A stretch of DNA of 39,687 bases from positions 1-39,687 of the forward strand of contig BBXU01000458.1 in the NCBI GenBank assembly GCA_001598975.1, in the 5' to 3' direction. This document shows positions 1 to 9,544 of this stretch, piece by piece (the stretch's first letter is position 1; each line of letters starts with the position of its first letter). A model generated the notes under the pieces. The model was not told where the DNA came from, made no database searches, and was given only the letters and a program-made list of their open reading frames with translations. A program made the position numbers and the translations under genes. This DNA is from Parachlorella kessleri. Its lineage: Eukaryota; Chlorophyta; Trebouxiophyceae; Chlorellales; Chlorellaceae.

Positions 1-179
1 CCCCCCCCTTACTGTTACTCACCAATACTCACTCCACCTAGGATCGTTTTAGCAACATTTTACAATGCAATTGCCTACCCTTGGTGCAGTCTAGGCTCCT
101 TCGCCCATCCATGCTTACCGGCTGTCAACGGTCGATTTGAAAAAACGGGTCGGCTTTGTGCGTGGAATACTCAAAACTG

Positions 180-3100
180 ATGGAGGTTGCTCCTGCAGCG
201 GACGATGAGGCGCTGTTATGCGTGCAGCTGGTTGGTATTGAGCAGCAGGGCAGGGTGGAGGATGAGCTGCAGCGCCTGTTCAATAAAAAGATGCAGTGCG
301 TCCTGCGCAAAGTGGAGATAACGGCTTGTGGCCAAGCTGAGCAGACGGCACAGGTCAGCCTCCGAGCACTGGTGGTGCCTGCCTTTGCTGAAGCTCAAAC
401 GCGGAGCTGCAAGGTCTCTGTGCTTGCCTGCAGGCCACTGCTGCTGCTCACCGCACGATTGCTGAGCGCGACTTTGACCTAACAAAGAGCAAGGTGGAGT
501 TGTTGCGCTGGCGTCAGAGCTCTGCACTGTCTCATATTCAGCTGAGCAGTTCAGAGGAGGACGTCAAGCGCTATCAGCGGGTCAGCGTACTGCTCCAGCG
601 GCAGAGTCAACTGGAGCGCGAAGCGAAGCTGATCCTGCAGCAAACCGCGCTAGCAGACTCTGCTGCAGCGACTGAGCGGGGACGGCAGCAGGCAGCAGCT
701 AGGCTATCAGAGCTTGAGAGCGCACAAGCTGGCTTGAAGGAGTTGCAGCAACGGCTAGGTGATTTGGAACAACAGCTTTTAGCCAGCATGCAGCGTGGGA
801 GCGAGCTAGGCAGGCAGCTCAAGGCTGCCAAGGATGAGGTAGCAGGCAAAACGGCAGCAGCAGCTGAGGTATGACGCTAAGGTGGACCTTTGACACTTGA
901 AATTCAGAACAGCCGGGCAGCAAAGCGGGAGAGCAGCCCCTGTTGTCTGGGCTCGGTCAGCTGCTGAAGTTTGCGTCAAATGGATATCTGCTACTTCCCT
1001 AAGAGACACTTGGATGGGTCGCAAGGGTCGTAGCTGGTGAGGGAAAGTTGCCACGTGACGGAGCATCATGGTCACAGTTTGGGGCCTACAGGACCTGCTG
1101 GCAATGGCTTTGCAGGTACAAGCGAAGCTTAAGGAGACGACTGCAGCAGCCGAGGACAGGGCAGCTTTGCTGCAACAAGAGGCCAGCCAGTGGCGTGCGG
1201 ACTATGCAGAGCTGGAGAAGCGTCACAGAACTGCTGAGGATGTCGCAGCGCAGCGGCGTGCAACTGCAGATGAGCTGCAGCGGCATGCGGACCTGCTGCA
1301 GCAGGAGGTGAGGGTAGATACTCTTACAAGCTCGGACTTCTGTAGCCAGGGCGACCTTCCTCGGGGGTTCTGCCAGGACTTCTGTGTTATGCCAAGTCCT
1401 TTGTGTGTGTTGCACTCTTCGTGATCCCTCGAGAAGGATGTGCGCGGGGAAGCCACTCCCATTACTTGGCAATGAAGAATAGGCAGAAGACGCAGAGGGA
1501 GAGGGAAGAAGGGCAGAAGAAGGAGGAGAAGAAATGTCTGTGCAGGTAGCAGTAAAAGCTGATGAGGTTGCGGCCCTGGAAGGCCGCCTCGATGATGAGC
1601 GAAGGGCAGCAGCTGACCTGCGTATACAGCTGGAAGAGAAGAAAGCGCGCATTGCCCTGCTGGAAGAACAGGTGAGGGCGATCTAAGCGGCTGACAACTG
1701 CCAGCAGGGTTGCCTGTCGAGCAACAGGCTGTGGGACACCCACAGAGGACTTCTGGCATATCACAAGGGCCTGGCTACAGAAACTAAAGGGTGTAACTGT
1801 ATCTATCCTCACCTTATGGGGTGGTTAGCGCTGCAGGCCAGCTAGGCTAATATTTTCATAACATCAAGTCATTGCGAGCGGTTTGGCTTGGTCTTCTAAG
1901 CTTCTCAGTCTGTAGAGGTTTAGGTGTGTGTCTGCACGGAGTAGCTTGCAGCCCTTGAAATCAGAGTTGTCGTGATTCACAGCTAAACTTGCATATGCGC
2001 CGGTCAAAACATGATGTTCATGCATAGTCGTTGCCATGCAGGCAGCCGCGCGCGCTGTTGGTGCATTTGTCAATGAGCTGGAGTCACCGGGCTTGCCTGA
2101 GTTCAGGCTACCAGCAGCCCCTGCAGCATTGGCAGGGAAAGTTAAGGAGCACAGCATAGGTGAAAAAGTTGCAGCGAACAGTCAGGGCATGTCGCAGGAG
2201 CCAGTGCAGCCTGCTCAGAAGGCGGCCCAGGCAGGGAAGGAAAAGGGTGCGAATGGCCCAGCGCGGGGAAAGGTTAGTGATGGACATAACACATTGTTGG
2301 GGGGTTATAGGGGGCCATCATGACATGTATGTCGGATAAGACGAAATGCACGTGACAAGAGGGGGATAGACAAATTTGCTGAGCTGTATTTGGCAGGGCG
2401 GCGTGCAAGGGATGCTCTGGGATGCTCAAAGCCGGTGGATCTCTCCAGGACATAGCCAGTCTGGAAGTTGGACTCTTGTAGCGACCTGCTCCACATTCAA
2501 CTGCCGCACATTCCCTTGCTGTTGATTGCTTTTGTGATGCTGAGGTTGGTTCGACTTGCATCGACACCATGGAGGCAGCACATCCTACAAAAATGTGCTG
2601 CTTGGTTTAGAACCTATGTAGCCAGGTGCATCTTCTTAATAATGCAACCACCTCCTTCACTGTTGTCAACCTCTCTGCAGTCTGGGAGTGATCCTGTTTC
2701 GGAGGTGGCGGCGGCGGCAGCAGCAGCAGCCGCAGGAAAAGCCGGCAAGGACACTACATATAAAGAGAATGCTTCAGGTCTTGAAGGTGAGCTGAGTTTG
2801 GCCATGCATCAGAAGACTCTGCGGGCGTGCACATGCGACACTGGGGGCCGCAGCAAGCCACCTGTAGGTTAGCTGAGACATAAGTTGAGCTATCTTGAAG
2901 TATGGTTGATGTTATGTTTACTTAGGAGGTGGTCATTGCAGGACGGGCAAGGAGGGACCGCACCAAGGCACACCCCTTCTGGATGGGTCCACAGCTGCCA
3001 GGGGCCAAGGGAGAAATACTGAATGCTGAGCAGATGCCTGCCGCCAAGGTAGAGGCAGCTAAGGCTGAGCAACTACCCGCAGCTAGGGGAAAGAAAGCAG

Positions 3101-5000
3101 GTGCTACCAAGAAGCCGTCTGCAGCCGCAAAAGGAGCAGCTGGAGCCAAGCAACATGATGCGCAAGTAATCAAGGGCGATGCAGGAGCAGAGCAGCAGAG
3201 ATCTGTAGAAGCACATAAGCACGCAGATGCAGAGCCAGTGGAAAACGCAGCCGTACCCCTGCAGCCTGCCCCAGAGGGGGAGTCTCCTCGGGCTTGGGAG
3301 AGGCCGCAAGATGCAGCAGTCGCAAAGCCGTTTGGGGAGGGGGTAGCTGAAGAGCAGCCAGCAAGCAGCGGCAGGACTCGCAAGCGCGGTCGGCGGAAGG
3401 CAGAGCCACAGGAGCGCAAGGAGGGCATCCAGGTATGCCTGGGTTTGTTATACTTTGTAGCTATCCGGCAGGTTTGTTGCAACTGCGGTCCAGTGTGACT
3501 TTATCGCCCACCACCTTGAACCATAATGAAAAAGCCTAGGTTAACTTGACGGCATGAGAAGCATGTATGTTGCCATGCCACAGGCTGTCCCAAGACACCT
3601 CAGGCTGCATTTGCAGGATAAAAAAGCCAAAACACAAGCGGAGGAGCTTGCAGGGAATAAGAATAGAAGCCGCAAACAGCTGAAGCGGCCACAGGGGGAG
3701 ATTAAAACCGACCTCACCAGCGTGTGGGGTGGCGCCACGCCTGTGCTAGCTGCTGCCGATGGGGAGGTGAAGCAGGTGAGCTCTCAGCTTGGCTCCAAAG
3801 CCCGTGGCAACTGTGGAAGCTGCAGGCACAATTTGTACATACCAGGCAGCCCCTAGTTGGCAAATTGTGTACTGATGTCATAGGCTTACTGATGTCATAG
3901 CCTCCTGGGTACCTGCACTGAGGTGCAATCAGGTTTAGATGTGATGCAGCTTAAAACCAGTACTCTTCTTCGGCCGCAGATACATGACGGTAGGAGGCTA
4001 GCACCAGCATCCTGGGTGGCCAACTGCGGACTTGTGTTGTTTGTTGTTGTCTTGTATCACTAGAGGACTGTACCTTTTCAAACGCCCCTCGCAGGGCCCT
4101 CAGGCCGACAAGCCCGCCCGTAAGAGCAACCTGGGACCCAAGTCTCGAGCGGCTCCTCCACAGCCCGAGCAAGCGGTGGCAGCAGTTGCAACTGTGGCTC
4201 CACCGGCCGCAGCCCCAGAGGCAGCAGGGTCCTCACAAACCCAACAGGAAGCTGCAGCGGCAGCAGCAGTAGCAAAGGGGTTACAGCAGGCGGCTGTGCA
4301 ACCCAGGGGCTCCCAGGGCTCAGTGGCCACATCTAAGCCTGCAATCCCATCTCGCATCCAGGAGAACCCGCTGGGCCCTTTGAACCAGCGGTACGTAGTT
4401 GACACAGCCCTCGATACCTCTTCACCTTCCCTATTGCATGATGCAGCTTGGGTGCGCTCCATGTGGTGGCGGCAGCACAGTGCCGTACCCGCATGGTGTA
4501 GTACTTGCTCACCCTTGGATGCCTGCTATGCAGGACATTGGCAGCGGCGGCTAACATGCTGCAGCGGCCAGTAGGGCCTTTCAAGACAAGTTTGCAAAAG
4601 GCCATCGCAGCCAGGTGCGTGCTTTGCGGTATGCACAGATAAGCTGCAGCGGTTTATGCGGCTGTACTGCTTCCTGAGCTTCCTGCCTGACCCGCAGTCC
4701 TTGCAAAAGATTGCTCACATCTTGGTCGCAGATTGCTAAGGTATATGCTTTCAGGATAATGATGGCTACATCAGCATAGAGCTACATCAAACTTGTTCAT
4801 CAGATATTTGATGGCATGCATCGAATGTGTCAAGGGCCTCATGTCAGCTTGGCTGCAGGGGGGAGGCTTCGCAGGGCCAGCAGCCGCAGAAGAGGAAGCT
4901 ACTGCCAGTAACGACCTATGGCACAGCTGGGCATGTGGCCCCCACAGAATCGCTTTTTGGGAGTTTCAAGGTACCGCGGCTCATGAAGGGGGGCTCTTAA
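180..5000 (+). CDS. Coiled-coil protein with alanine-rich basic tail, unrecognised
   Basis: Twelve exons join in phase: 180-353, 434-868, 1116-1307, 1546-1671, 2042-2272, 2681-2786, 2942-3432, 3617-3775, 4095-4390, 4534-4614, 4698-4740 and 4875-5000 (stop TAA), giving about 819 residues. The ATG at 180 is the first after an in-frame TGA at 138-140. Residues ~65-310 are heptad-like and rich in Ala, Gln, Glu, Leu and Arg, which indicates a long coiled coil. Residues ~310-740 are low-complexity Ala/Lys/Pro/Gln sequence with an alanine run (2709-2735) and basic clusters such as RTRKRGRRK, probably disordered and nuclear. The last exon is basic (KRKLL) and ends in SLFGSFKVPRLMKGG. I do not recognise the family. 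A rod plus basic tail would suit a chromosome-axis, synaptonemal-type or cytoskeletal protein, but nothing specific supports this. The splice model is strong; the function is open. Confidence 0.72.
2709..2735 (+). repeat. GCN trinucleotide run coding for polyalanine
   Basis: A run of GCG, GCA and GCC codons in exon 6 of the coiled-coil gene encodes nine consecutive alanines. Mixed codons make it less slippage-prone than a pure triplet repeat. It lies in the predicted disordered part of the protein. Confidence 0.8.
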
Positions 5001-5329
5001 TTTCCACATGACAGGCAGGCTGGCTTGTATAGGACTGACCACCATGGGAATGGGACTTGACTGACAGCCTTTGTATCAATATAACTTTGCCGAAGAGAAA
5101 CTGGCTTCATACCGTTTTCTGAAACTTCTTCCCTTTCATGCATTACATAGAAAGCTCAGCCAAGCTTAACACACATTTGGCCATTTGTCGAACTGCTCGT
5201 TCCTACACCTCCCTGGCAGAAGTCCGAAATGTTGTTTAAACCCTTTCAAGCCAATATGTTCTACCATCGAGGCCTACAACCTTTCTTCCTTGCTCCTGCG
5301 ATATATCAGTCTCCCGCTTTGTCCTTCGT
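5001..5329. other. Convergent 3' regions between coiled-coil gene and small minus-strand gene
   Basis: There is no convincing exon on either strand. The stretch must hold the 3' untranslated ends of the plus-strand coiled-coil gene and the minus-strand gene ending at 5330. TTACA at 5143-5147 reads as TGTAA on the minus strand. Confidence 0.5.
5143..5147 (-). terminator. Candidate TGTAA polyadenylation signal
   Basis: The minus strand reads TGTAA about 185 nt after the stop codon of the small hydrophilic-protein gene. TGTAA is the usual poly(A) signal in Chlorophyceae. The pentamer is short, so a chance match is possible. Confidence 0.4.
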
Positions 5330-5897
5330 TTAAGAGGGCGGAGCATTCTTTGTCTGCTCACCACGTTGAAGGGCGGGGTCTGAGTCATTCTTGCTACCAA
5401 TATCAGCCATGCCAGCCATTCCTTCCCCAGTGGTCCCGGAGCCATGGCTTCCCCGGTAGCCGGCAAACCCACGGTCCACATCGTGCGAGGTCACCCCTGG
5501 CAGCTCTGCAGCAGAAGCAAGGCAACCTCGCCAAAGGCCCCGTCACACATCTTTCGGACATTGCTAGCCAGCCTTTATGGTGCCAAAACAGCATAACCCT
5601 CGCTCATTAGAGCGAATGACTAATGCGCTATCAACAGACCTTTGGCTGAAGGGCAGGTCATAACCAGTGACGGCGCTGGCGCCTGCTCCCTACCACAGCC
5701 TCACCGTTCTTTTCAGTAAAGGTTCCCGGCAGGTCGCTGGTGTCCTCGTGCTCGCTAGTGATGGTGAACTGGCCGGCAGGTATCTCAGGGCCGCCGTCTG
5801 CCTTGCCAGCACCGCGGTTCTCAGCCCCAGGGAAACCGCTCTCAGCCTTAGACCCACTGACGCTGGGAACAAACTGCTTCTGGTACTGGTTGGCCAT
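5330..5897 (-). CDS. Small glycine-rich hydrophilic protein, unrecognised
   Basis: Two minus-strand exons, 5897-5705 and 5505-5330, join in phase 1 across a 199-nt GT-AG intron and encode 122 residues. The protein begins MANQYQKQFVPS and ends TKNAPPS. It is rich in Gly, Ser, Asp, Glu and Lys, has no cysteine, no membrane segment and no obvious signal peptide, and looks intrinsically disordered. This resembles hydrophilin or LEA-like stress proteins in composition only; no family motif was found. A 30-codon ORF ends 10 nt before this start codon on the same strand, so both may lie on one mRNA. The complementary strand has open frames here, but they carry no matching splice structure. Confidence 0.6.
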
Positions 5898-5907
5898 GAT
5901 GGGCGCT

Positions 5908-6000
5908 TCACTTCTTGTCCTGCAGCAGCAGGAGCAGCTTGTCCTCAGAAGACTCTTCAGGTTTGATTGCCCCAGATGGTTGACCGTAGCCGTGGCGCAT
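5908..6000 (-). CDS. 30-residue upstream ORF next to the hydrophilic-protein gene
   Basis: An ATG-to-TGA ORF on the minus strand encodes MRHGYGQPSGAIKPEE and then SSEDKLLLLLQDKK. It is in a different frame from the downstream ATG at 5897, and 10 nt separate its stop from that start. The sequence has a protein-like composition (charged, with a leucine run) rather than a random one. It may be a translated upstream regulatory ORF or the first cistron of a dicistronic transcript. No spliced joining of the two ORFs was seen. Confidence 0.4.
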   Translation of the reverse strand: MRHGYGQPSGAIKPEESSEDKLLLLLQDKK

Positions 6001-6199
6001 ATCCCCTAACGCTGCTTTTTAAGTAAATCACAGTCGTGAAGGCTGCGGCAAAATACAAGTCTGGACGCAAAACATGATCGACAATTTGGTGCCCTTCAGC
6101 CTATAGCGGCCCCTTCCACGCCGCCCCACCTCGATGCTTTGCTTCACAAGCCTAGGAGACTAGCTTCACAATCTGCAATGATTAGTGTTGTGTTTATCC

Positions 6200-7412
6200 A
6201 TGCGTTTTCATTGGCTGCGCATGCCAAGGGTTCTCACCTTCGTCACGGCTACAGCCGCTGTGCCCTGCAACCACCACCCCGGCCTGGCTCCACCGCACTT
6301 GTTTGTAGGCTACATACCCTGCCGGGAGGAATTGATCACTATAGTAACAAAAGCGGAGAGGCAAAAGAAGACTAACGAGATGGGCGACGCTGGTGGCCAA
6401 GGGGCGGCGGATACTAAGCAAACAGCTGGAGGCCCTGGCGCTTATGAAGCTTCAGGTGCTTGAGACTGCCTCAGAATGGTCATTTTTAGCTACTTGTTAC
6501 TGGTGTGTTACCCTGGCTATTTGGGACTTCCACCACGTAGTTACACTGACTTTCTGCTCAAAGAGCTACAAGGCCTGTTGCACAAAACACGGTGTGTCCA
6601 TGTTCCTGCTATGCAGGGGCTGGCACACTTACCTCCGATACCTCAGGTTATGGTGTGACTCACTCTGGCAAGCAAGGCATTGACCTGGCAGGCGACCAAA
6701 GTGCACGGCAACGGCAGGCAAGTGGTGAGTGGTGGCTGAAGGCGGGGTGCCCCAAACCCGTATTGCAGGGCTGCCCTGTGAGTGCGGCGATGCGAGCAAG
6801 CAGCACACTTGTCCGAGCTGTTGCGAGTGTGCGCCCGCACCAGGTGCTAGGCAGGGTTCTGTTGCCCTGTCTATATGCCACGCACCGGTGCTATGCAACC
6901 ATCCCATTCGATGCCAGTTGGGAGGTGCTCAGACTGTCACACGTTGTTGCACCTGGGTCAACAGAGCACTACTGTTGAGGCCGGCATGTCTGAGGGCCAG
7001 CAGCCGCCTACACTGGCAGAGGAGATAGAGCAGTGGGCGGAGCGCCGGGGCAACAAAGAGGTGGAAGATATTGACAGGTCAGTCAAGGTGGTATGGACAA
7101 CCGAGAGGAGCTTTTCAAAGTCGAGCCACTGGTTTGAGGGCTGCTGTGCGGTGGGTGGGAAGTATTCACCAACAGTTGCTCAAGACCCCTGATTGTCTGC
7201 TGAAGGGTCCTGTCATGCTATTCCTTCATTCACTGCTCATCCGAGGGACCGGCACTATCACAATGAGGAAGTGAATGGAGCACAGCTGCTGGCTGGCTTG
7301 GGTGTGCAGGTCAGACGAGCATCTTGCCGGAAAGCGGGTGCTTCACCCAGTCAACACAGATGACATTGAGCTCAGGCCCGAGGGTGATGCAGGGGCTCAC
7401 GAAAGGGCTTGA
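6200..7412 (+). CDS. Tentative small cysteine-rich protein, unrecognised
   Basis: Four exons fit in phase: 6200-6455, 6769-6843, 6918-7077 and 7310-7412 (stop TGA), giving about 197 residues. The last junction (AG|GTCAGT to GTGCAG) is the best supported; it yields EEIEQWAERRGNKEVEDIDR followed by SDEHLAGKRVLHPVN and an acidic C-terminus. Exons two and three, read this way, give a cluster of the form CxCx8CxxCCxCx7CxxCH, which would suit zinc binding. Exon two is also open in another phase, and the first exon and its ATG are uncertain; ATGs at 6875 and 6986 are alternative starts for a shorter protein of 101 or 64 residues. The family is not recognised. Treat the 3' half as likely and the 5' half as a guess. 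Confidence 0.35.
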
Positions 7413-8262
7413 ACCCCCTTCCGAATTTTGTGAGCTTGTTGGAGCGGCGGCGGCTGCTCTCGCTGTTGGAGTCTGGAACGGCTTGCCCAGTTGCGTCGGA
7501 CATCCCTGCGTGCCAGCTCTCCAGAGCACCAGTCAGGACAAGCTTTGCAACGAGTGTGTCCTCGTCGGTCATGCTTGGTGGGCATTTGCCTTCCCTCTAG
7601 CAGTGCTGGTCTTTGCATCTGGTGATGCTTGCAGGACATTTGGACCTTGGCCCTGCCTCTTGCCTGCTGTGTGTGAGATGGGCCGGCTGTAGAGTAGCCT
7701 GGTAGAGCATGCTGTTGCCGCACTATGTGCTCGCTTTATGGGTGAGGGTCAAGGTACCACTCTGATGGACCTGCAAGCTAGTTTTGACGCTGAGCTCAGC
7801 CGTTGCATCGCAGTGCAATGTTTGCAGCAGGCCTGCGAGAGCCAGGATTTTTAGTGACACCCACGCTCACTGTTTAGCTATGCCTGTTGCTTGTCTAATC
7901 CCATGTATTCGTAGAAGGCTAGGTTGTGTGATAACCTTGTCGCCTGCGTGAGAGTAATGCCATTATGCACTTACCATCGAGATAGCCCAGGTGGCACTGT
8001 GTATGTAATGCTGGTGCAACCACTGCTTGGCCGCACGAAGTAAGAGGCAGGTTCACATGTCCACTAGACTCTGGTGTGTGAAAGCCATTCTGGTGTTTTC
8101 GCGCGCTTGGCGCCTCTTACTAAGGCATCGACAGATCGACAAATAGCGAATGCTTCCTCAATTGGCATATATAAACCAAGGCTTATGACGTTGCGCTTCA
8201 TCAAAAAGCTTGACAGAACGACCGTACTGTTTTAGGAGCGCTGGTACTTGTAGCAAGTGGGG
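7413..8262. other. Intergenic region upstream of the PG-repeat gene
   Basis: There is no supported exon. A minus-strand open frame at 7372-7572 overlaps the end of the preceding gene but lacks splice or start support. TGTAA occurs at 8004-8008 and could end the preceding transcript. A TATA-like element lies at 8168-8175. Confidence 0.45.
8168..8175 (+). promoter_or_regulatory. TATA-box-like element of the PG-repeat gene
   Basis: TATATAAA lies 87 nt upstream of the ATG at 8263. This spacing suits a TATA box followed by a transcription start about 30 nt downstream and a short leader. Confidence 0.45.
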
Positions 8263-9275
8263 ATGCGTGGCAAGGACGCAGTGCTGCGAAAAGCTCCAGC
8301 GTACAGCTTTGGAGGAAAGGACGGGACCCATCTACTCGGTGAGTCCTCCGTCAGCGGGCACTTTGGTTAGACACCCCAAGTGCACCAGCGTTGTTGCCCT
8401 TGGACAGCTGACAGGCTTCCCTGTTGCCTATGATGCCAGGGGACGTTGGGCCGGGGCCTGGTGCTTTTCATACTCCTATCAGTCCCAGCAACTCCAAATT
8501 CACACGCAGCCCTGCCCCAACACTTGGGTCCGGAAGGACATACAGGCTGAGTAAGTGTGGAGCCGTGTGCTTGGAAGGCTGGTTTGCAAGCCAACCTGTG
8601 GCAGGGCATTATCTTACCTGAGCTGCGGAACTCTTCCGTAGGCGAGTTGTCGCCCGGCCCCGGGCATTTCACTCCCAAGCACATTGGGCCGCACCACCCA
8701 GCCCCGTCATTCCATGGCACCGCCGGCCCACAGCCACGCAACTCCATTCCCGGGCCTGGCGCCTTTGCGGTGGAGCGGGCGGACAAGATATGCAAGCCCA
8801 CCTCACCGTCCGTATCCATAGGGCTGCGATGGCAGGAACCAGGTAGAAGCATAGCTATGGCGATAAAATAGCTCGCACTTGATGCTTGGTCGAGTGATAT
8901 GCTGTGCTGTTCACTGCTTTATTGGTGCAAGCAACCAACCCGCTGAGCCAAGCTGAATGTGCCGTTTTTCAACTGACTGGTGACACGGAGCACTTGTATG
9001 TAGGTGGCAAGGAGGTCCGGCCGGGGCCTGCCGATTACAATAGCTCCCTGCCCGGCAGCAGCGCTCAGGCGGGAGTGAGCCTGAAGTTCAAGCATGAGGG
9101 TGCGCTCGCCAGCAAGGAGGCGGCGGCCCTGTTTGGTTCCCCCGGGCCTGGGGCGTACAGCGCTGGCAGCGGGCGGCCGGGCGACAGGGGCCCAGCCTTC
9201 ACAATAGGGCAGCGGGGGTTACATTATAAGCAGCAAGGCGACTCCCCAGGGCCCGGGGCGTACGAGCATGAATGA
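8263..9275 (+). CDS. Sperm-tail PG-rich repeat (SHIPPO) protein
   Basis: Four exons, 8263-8338, 8440-8550, 8642-8842 and 9004-9275 (stop TGA), all join in phase 1 and encode 219 residues. The protein carries the STPGR signature several times: an APAYSFGGK-type element near residue 12 and PGP motifs near residues 30 (PGPGAF), 67 (PGPGHF), 99 (PGPGAF), 135 (PGPADY), about 172 (PGPGAY) and 212 (PGPGAY). STPGR/SHIPPO proteins are found in axonemes and sperm tails, often on or inside the microtubule wall. The likely role is therefore an axonemal or microtubule-associated structural protein, implying that the alga keeps a flagellated stage or at least its genes. There is no signal peptide or membrane segment. 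A TATA-like element lies upstream. Confidence 0.85.
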
Positions 9276-9467
9276 AGTAGCTTCCCAGCCTGAACACTCA
9301 ATGGTAACCACACAGAAGTCCTGAAAGATTTGTCCGCCCCTAGGCCCCCCCCCTTCTAATATTGCTAATGCACTATACAAACCTGTGGTTACCGTGTGCA
9401 ATCTTGTTTATTTTGATATGGATTTGGTTTGTGCTAATATGTCGCAGCCGTGATTGCCTGCTGTTGG

Positions 9468-9472
9468 TGTAA
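9468..9472 (+). terminator. Candidate TGTAA polyadenylation signal
   Basis: TGTAA lies 193 nt after the stop codon of the PG-repeat gene and before the MATE gene start at 9545. The position suits the end of the PG-repeat transcript. Confidence 0.45.
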
Positions 9473-9544
9473 GCCTCTAGACTTTTGACATGGTAATGTG
9501 CTTTGGCCTGTGCTTAGCGTTCAAGACTCGCAAGCGAAGCTGCT

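Noticed and set aside
180..5000. Assignment of the coiled-coil protein as a synaptonemal-complex transverse filament (ZYP1-like)
   Set aside because: Only the general layout agrees; no diagnostic sequence was seen.
7372..7572. Minus-strand frame beginning MTDEDTLVAKLVLTGALE
   Set aside because: Its composition is protein-like, but it lies opposite the 3' end of the plus-strand gene, has no splice partner and runs into unrelated sequence.
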